Counted from the stretch's first letter, positions 27,210 through 35,613 are shown. The stretch is 35,664 nucleotides of DNA from Edaphobacter aggregans (GCA_022736715.1 DZDJ01000005.1:76455-112118), one strand, 5' to 3'. Numbers and translations are program-made. The notes: generated from the letters alone by a model not told the origin.

Positions 27210-27848
27210 ATGAACGCGATCTTGTCGGCAGTAAACATTCAGGAGTTTTTCGACCAGGCCACGCTGGAGTGGCACCGGCAGGATGTTGCTCCCGCTTTGT
27301 CCGCTCCCGCGCCGCCCACGCTGGAAGCGCTGCTGCTGCCGCTGCACCGTGCCAATTTTGATCTGTGGCATGAAGAGGACAAAGCGCGCGATCCCGCAGC
27401 AACAGACGCGCAGATTGCCACCGTCAAGCGCACCATTGACAAGCTGAACCAGCAGCGCAACGATCTGGTGGAGCAGTGCGACCGTTTTCTACTGGAAGCG
27501 CTGGCGCAGCAACAGCTCCCGCAGCCAGACGCGCCGCTGCATTCCGAGACGCCCGGCCTCATTCTGGACCGGCTCTCCATCCTCTCGCTCAAGCTCTACC
27601 ACACGCAGGAGCAGATCGACCGCGCCGATGCCCCGGCCGGACATCATCAGCGCAACCAGCAGCGGCTCACCATCCTGCAAACCCAGCGTCAGGATCTGGC
27701 CGGTTGCCTGGAGGCCCTCTGGACGGCCATTCTCCGTGGCCAGCGCCGCTTCCAGCTCTACCGCCAGCTCAAGATGTACAACGATCCGACCCTGAACCCG
27801 GTTCTCTACACGGCGCAAAAGAGCGCCTCCGGCAACACCACCCGCTAA
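27210..27848 (+). CDS. DUF4254 family protein
   Basis: A 212-residue soluble, mostly helical protein. The DUF4254 pattern is clear: LHRANFDLWHEEDKAR, IDKLNQQRNDLVEQCD, and SETPGLILDRLSILSLKLYHTQEQ. The family's biochemical role is unknown, but members are often found beside GT9 heptosyltransferase genes. Here it is divergent from one, 178 bases away. The conserved charged residues (H, E and D in the first motif) could suggest catalysis. No ribosome binding site is evident before the ATG. A role in LPS core assembly is an inference from context. Confidence 0.8.
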   Translation: MNAILSAVNIQEFFDQATLEWHRQDVAPALSAPAPPTLEALLLPLHRANFDLWHEEDKARDPAATDAQIATVKRTIDKLNQQRNDLVEQCDRFLLEALAQQQLPQPDAPLHSETPGLILDRLSILSLKLYHTQEQIDRADAPAGHHQRNQQRLTILQTQRQDLAGCLEALWTAILRGQRRFQLYRQLKMYNDPTLNPVLYTAQKSASGNTTR

Positions 27849-27997
27849 AGCAACCAACCCCGGAAAATGCGCGTCCATGCCTCCATGCAGACCGTTCACA
27901 GCCGCGCGGTTGACGCTGCGCCCGGTTCTGCGTATAAAACGACCACAGAGATTTCTTGTTCCGCGCATCCCGCTTCCAGCTTCTACCAGAGGAAAAC

Positions 27998-28636
27998 ATG
28001 CCGGAATATGGTGAAGGAATTCAGGCTGTAACAGACTTTTCTGGACTGGTCTGTCATTTAGGATTACGAAACATCATGCGAGAGACGAAGCAGGCAACTG
28101 GCACGCAACGCAATCAGCGCACTTTGGCCGGTAAAGCAGTTCCCACTCAGGATGCAAAGCGCACACGTCTGCTGCAGAACTACGAATCGGCGCTGCGGCT
28201 GATGCAGGAGCGAAAATTTGAAAAGGCCCGGGACATCCTGCAAAAGCTGCTGGCAGAAGACCCAGCCGAGATGGCCGAGCGCATCCGCGTCTACATCGCC
28301 GCCTGCGACCAGCAGATGTCCCGCAACAAGCATCAGTTCAGCAGCCTGGAAGAGCAGTACGATTACGCCATTTCCCTGCTCAACACAGGCTACTATGACG
28401 ATGCCCGGCACGAGCTGGACTCCATTCTGCAGCAGAACCGAAAGGCGGACTATGCCTACTACGGCCTTGCCATACTGGCCAGCATGACCGGCCAGGTGGA
28501 GCGCTGCCTGGAGCTGCTGAATGAGGCCATCCAACTGAACCAGCGCAACCGCATCCAGGCGCGCGGCGACTCGGACTTTCAGGACATGGCCGACGATCCG
28601 CGCTTTACCGAGCTGCTTTATCCCGAAGTGCTCTAA
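27998..28636 (+). CDS. TPR-containing protein of unknown function
   Basis: About 212 residues, cytoplasmic (no signal peptide). The middle and C-terminal parts carry helical repeats of TPR type (SALRLMQERKFEKARDILQKLLAEDP; YDYAISLLNTGYYDDARHELDSILQQNRKADYAYYGLAILASMTGQVERCLELLNEAIQLN). The N-terminal 65 residues are unstructured and basic. I chose the ATG at 27998 because AGAGG lies about 6 bases upstream. The ATG at 28076 (MRETKQ) is an alternative with a poorer site. A terminator hairpin follows. The role is unknown; the position next to yvcK may be incidental. Confidence 0.75.
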   Translation: MPEYGEGIQAVTDFSGLVCHLGLRNIMRETKQATGTQRNQRTLAGKAVPTQDAKRTRLLQNYESALRLMQERKFEKARDILQKLLAEDPAEMAERIRVYIAACDQQMSRNKHQFSSLEEQYDYAISLLNTGYYDDARHELDSILQQNRKADYAYYGLAILASMTGQVERCLELLNEAIQLNQRNRIQARGDSDFQDMADDPRFTELLYPEVL

Positions 28637-28660
28637 GCAGACCCCGTGAGAGAAATCTCG

Positions 28661-28690
28661 CAGGCGGCATGGTTCTTCGCATGCCGCCTG
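28661..28690 (+). terminator. Hairpin terminator after the TPR gene
   Basis: A perfect 11-bp inverted repeat (28661-28671 with 28680-28690) with an 8-base loop, 24 bases after the stop at 28636. It is followed by TTGTACTT, only a weak U-tract. Confidence 0.65.
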
Positions 28691-28793
28691 TTGTACTTAA
28701 AACGGACCACCACCGAACATTGCGCATGCTGGAACAATCGCAATCGATTTCGTTTAATGTATTGAGTGACTCTGTTTCCCTGAAAGTGCCCCT

Positions 28794-29924
28794 ATGTCCG
28801 CAGACGAGGCCATTCTGACCGCCAACCGCGCCCGGCCGATACGGCCCGGCCGGACGCTGCGCGTAGTGGCCATTGGCGGCGGCACCGGCCTTTCCACGCT
28901 GCTGCGCGGACTCAAGCACTATGTTGCCCCGCCCGCAGGAGCGTCCACTCTGGCAGCCAGCGCCTCCGAGGGCCAGAACAGCACCCGCTGGCTCATCAGC
29001 GATCTGGCGGCCATCGTCACTGTCACCGACGATGGCGGCTCCAGCGGCCGTCTGCGCGAAGACCTCAACATACTGCCGCCGGGCGATGTGCGCAATTGCA
29101 TGGTTGCCCTGTCGGAAGACGAGCATCTGCTCTCCCAGCTCTTCCAGTACCGGTTCGATTCCGGCGAGGGGCTGGTGGGCCACAGCTTCGGCAATCTCTT
29201 TGTCGCGGCGCTCTCCGGCATTACCGGTGACTTCAAGCAGGCCGTGCAGATGTCCTCCCAGATTCTGGCCGCCCGCGGGCACATCTACCCGGCCACCAAC
29301 ACCAACGTAGCGCTGGCCGCGCGCATGGACGACGGCTCGCTGGTGCACGGCGAAACCAACATCACCGCCAGCAAACACCGCATTGCGCAACTCATGCTGG
29401 AGCCTGCCACCGTAGAGCCGTTGCCGGAAACGCTGGAGGCCATCGCCCAGGCCGACCTCATCACCATTGGCCCCGGCTCGCTCTACACCAGCCTCATCAC
29501 CAACCTGCTGGTGCGTGGCATTCCCGAAGCGCTGGCCGCCGCCAAAGGCACCTGCGTCTACGTCTGCAACCTGATGACCCAGGCCAACGAAAGCCTGGGG
29601 CTGTCTGCTTCCCAGCACATTGAACGCATCCACGCGCATACCGGCAAGCCCATCTTTGACTATGCGCTCATCAACACCTCGCCCGTCTCCGATGCACTGC
29701 GGGCCAGATACGCCGCCGAGGGGGCCGAGCCAATTGAGGCCGACCTGAAGCGCATTGAAGCGCTCGGCGTGCGCCCGGTCACCGGCAATTTCGTCTCGGA
29801 AGGCAATGTGCTGCGCCATGACTATGACCGCGTGGCCGAGGCGCTGCTGCGGATTGGTTTTCAGGGGAAAGGCAAGCGCGTCCCCAGCCGCTGGCGAAAG
29901 CTCTTTCGCCGTTCAACTGGCTGA
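28794..29924 (+). CDS. yvcK: YvcK/CofD-like gluconeogenesis factor
   Basis: A 376-residue protein of the YvcK (UPF0052) branch of the CofD-like superfamily. Key motifs are VVAIGGGTGLSTLLRGLK (nucleotide-sugar or lactyl-phospho-site type loop), VTVTDDGGSSGRLR, PPGDVRNCMVAL, GHSFGNLFVAAL and TIGPGSLYTSLITNLL. YvcK binds UDP-sugars in Bacillus and mycobacteria and affects peptidoglycan and carbon metabolism; no enzymatic reaction is established. The usual neighbours rapZ and whiA are absent. It has a basic C-terminal tail (RWRKLFRR). Its 3' end overlaps the convergent rlmN by 12 bases. Confidence 0.93.
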   Translation: MSADEAILTANRARPIRPGRTLRVVAIGGGTGLSTLLRGLKHYVAPPAGASTLAASASEGQNSTRWLISDLAAIVTVTDDGGSSGRLREDLNILPPGDVRNCMVALSEDEHLLSQLFQYRFDSGEGLVGHSFGNLFVAALSGITGDFKQAVQMSSQILAARGHIYPATNTNVALAARMDDGSLVHGETNITASKHRIAQLMLEPATVEPLPETLEAIAQADLITIGPGSLYTSLITNLLVRGIPEALAAAKGTCVYVCNLMTQANESLGLSASQHIERIHAHTGKPIFDYALINTSPVSDALRARYAAEGAEPIEADLKRIEALGVRPVTGNFVSEGNVLRHDYDRVAEALLRIGFQGKGKRVPSRWRKLFRRSTG

Positions 29925-31100
29925 GGCCGCAGCTCCGTCAATCTGCACCAGGGTGCGCTTCAACTGCCCGCAGGCCGCGTAAATGTCCAGCCCGCGCGGA
30001 CGCCGTATATACGCCGGCACGCAGGACTCCCGCAGCCGCTGCTGGAAGGCCCTGGCTACATGCGGCTCCGGCGTGCGATACTCCGTTCCCGGCCCGGGAT
30101 TCCAGACAATCAGGTTCACCTTCAGCGGCAGCCCGGGAATGGCCATCAGCCCAGCCAACTGGCTGGCATGCGCACGGCCATCATTCACGCCGCCCAGCAG
30201 CACATACTCAAACGTCACCCGCTCCCGCGGACGCAGCGGAACCTGCCGCACCGCGCTCAGCAGAATCTCCACGTTCCACTTCTTCGTAATCGGCATCACT
30301 TCCTGCCGGATGCGATTGTTCGGCGCGTTCAGCGAGATCGCCAGCTTGGGGCGGATCGGCTCCCTGGCAAACTCCAGAATCGCCGGAACAATGCCCGACG
30401 TGGAAACCGTCATCCGCGGCTCAGGAATGCCGATGCCCTTCACCAGCAGCCGAATGGCATCCATGAAGTTCCGATAGTTCAGGAACGGCTCTCCCATTCC
30501 CATAAAAACCAGGTTGATGCGGTCTCTGCCAATCTGCACCCGGTGCCGGTTCAGCACCACGGCCACCTGCCCGGCAATCTCCCCGGCTGTCAGGTTGCGC
30601 GTCAGCCCCAGCTTGGCCGTAAAGCAGAACTGGCAATTAACGGCGCAGCCCACCTGGCTGGAAACACAGATGGTTGCTCGCTTATAACAATTTTCAATAG
30701 AATCGTTTGCAGCCAACTCCTCATCTTCTTCCTCATCTCCAGCTTCTGTGCCGTCGCCCAGTTCGCCGCCATCGCCGCCGGGCATCCAGACGGTCTCCAC
30801 AGTCTGGCCATCCGCAAGCTGGATCAGGTAGCGCTCCGTGCCATCCACGGAGTGGAAGGTCTGCTGGATATGCGGCAGGCCCACCGCATAACCGGCCTGC
30901 TTCAGCTCATCGCGAAAACTCTTGGGGAGGGCTGTGATGTCGTCCAGCGTTTCCACCCGCTGCTGGTAGAGCGCCTCCCATAACTGAGTGGCACGATAGG
31001 CTGGTTGCCCCGTCTTTTCAATAATTTGAGCGAGCGACTCCTGCGAGTGCCCAAACAGGGCCGTGAGTGCCATTTCCTGGAAGAGAGCGTTCTGAGACAT
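29913..31100 (-). CDS. rlmN: 23S rRNA (adenine-2503-C2)-methyltransferase
   Basis: RlmN is a radical-SAM enzyme that methylates C2 of A2503 in 23S rRNA and A37 in some tRNAs. The 4Fe-4S motif CAVNCQFC has C152, C156 and C159. The methyl-carrying and catalytic cysteines correspond to C145 (RATICVSS) and about C377 (DIYAACGQL). MGMGEP and AISLNAPN are also present. Between ETVWMP and the radical-SAM core there is an acidic Asp/Glu/Gly-rich insertion at about residues 107-138 (nt 30687-30782) not found in typical RlmN. I chose the ATG at 31100; an earlier frame is open to 31199 but does not look like RlmN. The ribosome binding site is weak. Confidence 0.95.
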   Translation of the reverse strand: MSQNALFQEMALTALFGHSQESLAQIIEKTGQPAYRATQLWEALYQQRVETLDDITALPKSFRDELKQAGYAVGLPHIQQTFHSVDGTERYLIQLADGQTVETVWMPGGDGGELGDGTEAGDEEEDEELAANDSIENCYKRATICVSSQVGCAVNCQFCFTAKLGLTRNLTAGEIAGQVAVVLNRHRVQIGRDRINLVFMGMGEPFLNYRNFMDAIRLLVKGIGIPEPRMTVSTSGIVPAILEFAREPIRPKLAISLNAPNNRIRQEVMPITKKWNVEILLSAVRQVPLRPRERVTFEYVLLGGVNDGRAHASQLAGLMAIPGLPLKVNLIVWNPGPGTEYRTPEPHVARAFQQRLRESCVPAYIRRPRGLDIYAACGQLKRTLVQIDGAAASAS

Positions 31101-31219
31101 ACTGTTCTGGCCATCGAGCGGCCAGGAAATGCTCGCGATTGGGTCGGCGGACGGCATTCCTTGCCTGCTTCCAAGCTTCTGTTTTCTGAAGAATATCATT
31201 GGCTACCGGATTCCAGACC

Positions 31220-31242
31220 TGGTAACCACTGTGATGTTACTA
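31220..31242. promoter_or_regulatory. Inverted repeat in the rlmN/M16 divergent region
   Basis: TGGTAACC-N7-TGTTACTA (31220-31227 and 31235-31242) is an imperfect palindrome (6 of 8 arm bases pair). It lies 120 bases before rlmN and 140 before the M16 gene. An operator is possible; no protein is assigned. The rest of 31101-31382 holds no gene. Confidence 0.3.
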
Positions 31243-31382
31243 AAGAGTCATACGGTTGTTTCCACCGGGCAAATTTCTGTGGAGAAAGGCCTTATTTCCC
31301 CACGTTGCAGCCGCTGGCGGTCGCCCCCCATTGGGCAGGGCAAACTATGGGACAATGGGGTAGAAGCGAGAACCAATCCAGC

Positions 31383-32726
31383 ATGTCCCAGGCCTTACCA
31401 GAAGCAGTCAGCATCAAGCCCCCACGGAAGCCCGCCCGCAGCACGCTGCAGGACGGCACACGCAACATTCGCCGCACAGTTCTGCCCAACGGTCTGCTGG
31501 TGCTCACCGAGCGCATGGAGCATGTGCGCTCCGTATCCATGGGTGTGTGGGTCTGCGTCGGCTCGCGTGACGAGCAGATGGAGCTGAATGGCATCTCCCA
31601 TTTTGTGGAGCACATGGTCTTCAAAGGCACGCAGAACCGCTCGGCCCAGCGCATTGCGCGGGAAATCGACGCGATCGGCGGCAATCTGGATGCCTATACC
31701 AGCAAGGAGAACATCGGTTTCAACGTAAAGGTGCTGGACGAGCATGTGCCGCTGGCGCTCGATATGCTTGCTGACCTGGTACTGCACCCGACCTTTACCC
31801 CGGACGACATTCAGCGTGAACGCGGCGTAATTCTGGAAGAGATCAAGATTGACGAGGACAACCCCGACTATCTGGTCCACGAGATTTTTACACAGAACTT
31901 CTGGAAAGGACATCCCCTTGGCCGTCCGATTCTGGGCACCACCAGCACAGTGAAGAGCTTTGGCCAGCAGACGCTCTTTGACTACTACGGCGGCCGCTTC
32001 CTGAGCGGTAATCTGGTCTTTTCCGCGGCGGGCAACCTGGAGCACGACAGTTTTGTGGAGCAGGTGGAGAAGCACTTTGCCGGCCTGCGCAACGGCGTTT
32101 CCGCAGGGCCTCCGGCGCCGGAACCAGCTACGCGGGCGCGCATCACGCTGCGCAACAAGAAGGCGCTGGAGCAGGTGCAGCTTTGCCTGGGCGTTCCCGG
32201 CCCGCGCGTGGCCGCCGAAGGCCGTTACACCGCTTATCTGCTCAACAGCATTCTGGGCGGCGGCATGAGCTCCCGGCTCTTCCAGACGGTGCGCGAAGAA
32301 CGCGGACTGGCCTACTCCATCTTCAGTGAACTCAGCCCCTACCGCGACACCGGATCACTATGCGTCTATGCTGGCACCTCGGCCAGCAACGCCGAGCGGG
32401 TGGTGCGGTTGACGATGGAGGAGTTTCAGCGTCTGAAGAAGGAAACAGTCGCGGAAGACGAGTTGCAGCGCGCCAAGGATCAACTAAAGGGCAATCTGGT
32501 GCTGGGACTGGAAAGCTCGTCGTCGCGCATGGCGAATCTGGCGCGGCAGCAGGTTTATTTTGGCCACTTTTTTGGAGTAGAAGAGGTGTTGCGGCGCGTG
32601 GATGCTGTCACCAGCGGGGCCGTGCAGCAGATGGCGCAGTCGCTCTTCCATCCGGAACTGGTTGCCATCACACTGCTGGGCAATCTGAACGGCCTGAAGC
32701 TCACCCGCGATCATCTGGAGTGCTGA
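31383..32726 (+). CDS. M16 zinc peptidase, processing-peptidase type (single-chain)
   Basis: A 447-residue M16B peptidase without signal peptide, resembling bacterial YmxG and the mitochondrial processing peptidase beta subunit. The zinc motif HFVEH is at residues 73-77, with the third ligand in ILEEIKIDED (E152/E153). The R/Y pair is present too (VREERGLAYSIF in the C-terminal half), so one chain has a complete active site. It probably forms a homodimer in the cytoplasm. The ATG at 31383 begins the conserved part. An ATG at 31347 in frame is an alternative; neither has a good ribosome binding site. It contrasts with the split pair at 2886-5962. Confidence 0.92.
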   Translation: MSQALPEAVSIKPPRKPARSTLQDGTRNIRRTVLPNGLLVLTERMEHVRSVSMGVWVCVGSRDEQMELNGISHFVEHMVFKGTQNRSAQRIAREIDAIGGNLDAYTSKENIGFNVKVLDEHVPLALDMLADLVLHPTFTPDDIQRERGVILEEIKIDEDNPDYLVHEIFTQNFWKGHPLGRPILGTTSTVKSFGQQTLFDYYGGRFLSGNLVFSAAGNLEHDSFVEQVEKHFAGLRNGVSAGPPAPEPATRARITLRNKKALEQVQLCLGVPGPRVAAEGRYTAYLLNSILGGGMSSRLFQTVREERGLAYSIFSELSPYRDTGSLCVYAGTSASNAERVVRLTMEEFQRLKKETVAEDELQRAKDQLKGNLVLGLESSSSRMANLARQQVYFGHFFGVEEVLRRVDAVTSGAVQQMAQSLFHPELVAITLLGNLNGLKLTRDHLEC

Positions 32727-32780
32727 AAGCAACGAACCAGGCTAAGTGGGGTAAGTGATAGAGGAAACAAGGACTGGCGC

Positions 32781-32811
32781 TTGGACGCGGCCTGCTCCGG
32801 TGAGGTATAAA
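32781..32811 (+). promoter_or_regulatory. Promoter of the prepilin-lolA operon, leaderless-type
   Basis: TTGGAC (32781-32786) and TATAAA (32806-32811, 5 of 6) are 19 bases apart. The -10 ends 7 bases before the ATG at 32819, so transcription would begin at or one base from the start codon. No ribosome binding site exists in between (GATAGCC). Confidence 0.5.
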
Positions 32812-32818
32812 GATAGCC

Positions 32819-33355
32819 ATGAAGAACTGGTTGCAGGTAAACGCGGGTCACCGCAGCACACAGAGCAGGCAGCGCGAGCGCGGTTTCACACTGATGGAAC
32901 TGCTGATCGTCATGTCCGTCATCCTGATCCTGATGGCGATCGCCATTCCCAACTTCCTCAACCTGCGCAGCCAGGCCAATGAGACTTCTGCCATCGGCAA
33001 CCTGCGCGCCATTAACTCGGCAGAGATTCAGTATCAGACCAACTACCCGGCCAATGGATTTGCCTGCAGCCTTGTCGCCCTGGGCGGTTCATCCAGCGCA
33101 GGCGCGCCTTCACCGACCTCTGCGCAACTGCTGCCGCCGGATCTGGCAGCGGGCGTCAAGTCCGGCTTTATCTACACGATCAGCAACTGCAACAAGGTCA
33201 CCGTCAACAATCAGGACATGTACACCTCTTACAGCGTGACGGCCGTGCCGATCTCGGTTGGCAAAACCGGGCATCGCGGTTTCTGCACGGACCAGACCGG
33301 CGAGATCAAAGCTGACCCGGCAGGCGGCACCAACTGCACGCAGCCCATCCAGTAA
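32819..33355 (+). CDS. Type IV prepilin-like protein
   Basis: A 178-residue prepilin. A 22-residue basic leader ends in Gly, followed by the class III cleavage and methylation motif G|FTLMELLIVM with Glu at mature position 5. The hydrophobic N-terminal helix continues to about residue 45 (IPNFLNLRSQANETSA). The C-terminal globular part has cysteines at FACSLVA, ISNCNK, GFCTDQ and GTNCTQ, possibly forming disulfides. It could be a type IV pilus major pilin or a type II secretion pseudopilin. The prepilin peptidase and assembly ATPases are not here. The stop overlaps the lolA start (TAATG), so the two are co-translated. Confidence 0.9.
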   Translation: MKNWLQVNAGHRSTQSRQRERGFTLMELLIVMSVILILMAIAIPNFLNLRSQANETSAIGNLRAINSAEIQYQTNYPANGFACSLVALGGSSSAGAPSPTSAQLLPPDLAAGVKSGFIYTISNCNKVTVNNQDMYTSYSVTAVPISVGKTGHRGFCTDQTGEIKADPAGGTNCTQPIQ

Positions 33356-34044
33356 TGAAGCAGCATTCTCTGTCCCTTTTCCAGCAAAGCAGCGGAGTGC
33401 TTCTGTATTCCGCTGCCTTGCTGTGTCTTTGGCTGTGCGTGGGCCCAGTTGCCCAGGCGCAGTCGCCAACGGCAAAAGAGCTGGCCGCACGTGTGGACGC
33501 GCGCTACAACCACCTGAAGAGCCTGCAGGCACATTTTGTGGAACAGTACGACGGCATGGGCATCCAGCGGACCGAGTCCGGCACGCTGCTGCTGAAAAAA
33601 CCGGGCCGCATGCGCTGGAGCTACGACGAGCCGCAGGGCAAGCTATTTGTGCTGGATGGCCACTCTGCCTACTCCTACACGCCGGGCGATTCGCAGGCGC
33701 AGCGCGTTCCGGCCAGGCAGTTGGATGACCTGCGCTCACCGCTGCGCTTCCTGCTGGGGCACACGCGGCTGGAAAAGGAATTGTCCGGCATCTCGCTGAC
33801 CTCGATTGCCGATGGTTTCCGCCTGACCGGCGTGCCGGCCGGCATGGAGCAGCGCGTACGCTCCTTATCGCTGGACGTTACCGCCGACGGCACCATTCAG
33901 GCCATCCGGATGGCGGAAATCGACGGCGCCACCACGGATTTCCACTTCAGCAACATCCGGGAGAATATCCCCACACGCGATTCTGACTTTGTTTTTGTGC
34001 CTCCGGCAGGCGTTGGCGTGGTGGAAGGACTGCCTCCGATGTAG
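33355..34044 (+). CDS. lolA: Outer-membrane lipoprotein carrier protein LolA
   Basis: LolA carries lipoproteins across the periplasm from LolCDE to the outer membrane. This 229-residue protein has a signal peptide (about 1-36, ending AQAQ) and the LolA fold pattern: LAARVDARYNHLKSLQAHFVEQY, then SGTLLLKKPGRMRWSYDEPQGKLFVLDGHSAYSYTP. The C-terminal half continues with the alternating beta pattern of the open barrel, ending DFVFVPPAGVGVVEGLP. The ATG overlaps the prepilin stop by one base. It is usually found near ftsK or rarA elsewhere; pairing with a prepilin is unusual. No LolB is visible. Confidence 0.9.
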   Translation: MKQHSLSLFQQSSGVLLYSAALLCLWLCVGPVAQAQSPTAKELAARVDARYNHLKSLQAHFVEQYDGMGIQRTESGTLLLKKPGRMRWSYDEPQGKLFVLDGHSAYSYTPGDSQAQRVPARQLDDLRSPLRFLLGHTRLEKELSGISLTSIADGFRLTGVPAGMEQRVRSLSLDVTADGTIQAIRMAEIDGATTDFHFSNIRENIPTRDSDFVFVPPAGVGVVEGLPPM

Positions 34045-34125
34045 TGGCTCCTGGGGTACATCCCCGCCGGAACAACACTTCCCTCTTTTCAATCCGGCCG
34101 TGGTTCTCTATTCTGATGCTTGCCT

Positions 34126-34356
34126 ATGAACCATCCGCTGCAACAGAAAAATCCGGTTCGCCGCCGCAGCCTGTGGACGCTGCTGCTGATTCTGCCCTAC
34201 ATCGGGCTGCTGTTTCCGCAGATGTATAACCGCGCCGGGCCCGGCCTGTGGGGATTTCCGTTTTTCTATTGGTATCAGTTTGCCTGGGTCATCCTGAGTT
34301 CGCTTATTACCGGCCTGGTCTACTTCAAAACCAGACCGCCGGAATCCACCTCCTGA
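34126..34356 (+). CDS. DUF3311 family small membrane protein
   Basis: A 76-residue protein with two membrane helices (about residues 16-33 and 46-67). The DUF3311 signature is plain: LLLILPYIGLLFPQMYNRAGPGLWGFPFFYWYQFAWVILSSLITGLVY. Such proteins are normally encoded directly upstream of a sodium:solute symporter (SSS family) and are thought to be its small partner. Here the next gene is an MscS channel, 9 bases after the stop, so the partner is missing or lies elsewhere. The ATG at 34126 is chosen over a TTG two codons earlier. TATTCT (34108-34113) upstream could be a -10. Confidence 0.8.
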   Translation: MNHPLQQKNPVRRRSLWTLLLILPYIGLLFPQMYNRAGPGLWGFPFFYWYQFAWVILSSLITGLVYFKTRPPESTS

Positions 34357-34365
34357 GCCAGCCCC

Positions 34366-35613
34366 ATGAAAGCCTTCCTTCAGAATGGCGATTATCTGCA
34401 CCGGCTGCTGATCTCCATTACAGTCGTCATCGTGGTGCTTGGCCTGCTGTGGCTGCTGCTGCGTCTCCGCAGAAAAGCGCTGCTGATGCTGGATACGCAC
34501 CGCCATTCCCTGCCTTCCATTCGCTTCCGCGGGCTGGAACTGGTACAGAAAAACAGCATCAGGCAGGCCATTGCCACCGCCATTACCATTGTCTTTCTGG
34601 CGCTGCTGGTGCTCCTCATCTTCGGCGGGTCGGTACTCCTCTTTCGCCAGTTCCCTACCACCGAGCATTACGCCAACGCAGTGCTGCAATGGATCTGGCG
34701 TCCGCTGCGGGACATGGGGCGCGGCTTTCTGGGCTATCTGCCCAACCTGTTCTACATCCTCGTCATTGCACTTGTGACGCGGCTCATCCTGCGCGCGCTG
34801 GGCTTTGTTTTTGAGAAGGCCCACGATGGCTACATTTCGCTGGAGCCGTGGATCCATCAGGATGTCGCCAAACCGACCAGCCAGATCATCAAGGCCGTCG
34901 TCATCCTCGTGGCGCTTTTCTTTATCGCGCCGCTTGTTCCGGGCACGGGCAGCACGGCGGCACAGGGCATTTCCGTCATCCTGGGCCTGATGGTCTCCTT
35001 CGGCTCCACCTCCACCGTTGGCAACATCATCGCGGGCGTGGTGCTTACCTACATGCGGCCCTTCCGCATCGGCGACCGCGTAAAAATCGGCGACACCATG
35101 GGCGATGTGGTGGAGCGCACCTTTCTCTACACCAAAGTGGTGACGACCAAGAATGAGGAAGTGATTGTGCCCAGCCTGCAGGCCATTGGCGGCAACATCG
35201 TCAACTACAGCGCGCAGAACAACAGTGGACAGCTCATTCTGCACACCACCATCACCATTGGCTACGATGCACCCTGGCGCGACGTGCACAAGGCACTGCT
35301 GCAGGCCGCCGACCGCACCACGCAGGTGCTCAAAGAGCCACGGCCATTTGTGCTGCAAACCAGCCTGGACGATTTCTACGTCTCGTACCAGATCAACTGC
35401 TACACCGACCAGCCGAACAGCATGGCGAGTACCTACAGCGAACTGCACCAGAACATCCAGGACAGTTTCAATGAGGGCGGTATCGAGATCATGTCGCCGC
35501 ACTACGCACAACTGCGCGACGGCAACACCACAACGATTCCCGCGCCTTACTCCGACGGTCTGCAGCCGCAGCGGTTTCAGGTAGCAATCAACCCGCCAAA
35601 ATCGACCCCATAA
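34366..35613 (+). CDS. MscS family mechanosensitive ion channel
   Basis: A 415-residue small-conductance mechanosensitive channel protein. About five membrane helices precede the pore-lining helix, which is followed by the Sm-like domain. The pore region reads ILGLMVSFGSTSTVGNIIAGVVLTYMRPFRIGDRVKIGDTMGDVVERTFLYTKVVTTKNEEVIVPSLQ, diagnostic of the family. The extra N-terminal helices (residues about 20-40, 65-90, 120-150) make it longer than E. coli MscS (286 residues). It releases solutes on hypo-osmotic shock. It lies 9 bases after the DUF3311 gene and is probably co-transcribed. Confidence 0.93.
   Translation: MKAFLQNGDYLHRLLISITVVIVVLGLLWLLLRLRRKALLMLDTHRHSLPSIRFRGLELVQKNSIRQAIATAITIVFLALLVLLIFGGSVLLFRQFPTTEHYANAVLQWIWRPLRDMGRGFLGYLPNLFYILVIALVTRLILRALGFVFEKAHDGYISLEPWIHQDVAKPTSQIIKAVVILVALFFIAPLVPGTGSTAAQGISVILGLMVSFGSTSTVGNIIAGVVLTYMRPFRIGDRVKIGDTMGDVVERTFLYTKVVTTKNEEVIVPSLQAIGGNIVNYSAQNNSGQLILHTTITIGYDAPWRDVHKALLQAADRTTQVLKEPRPFVLQTSLDDFYVSYQINCYTDQPNSMASTYSELHQNIQDSFNEGGIEIMSPHYAQLRDGNTTTIPAPYSDGLQPQRFQVAINPPKSTP

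Noticed and set aside
31005-31382. N-terminal extension of the single-chain M16 peptidase
   Set aside because: It overlaps the start of rlmN on the other strand, contains no family motif, and the conserved part begins after the ATG at 31383.
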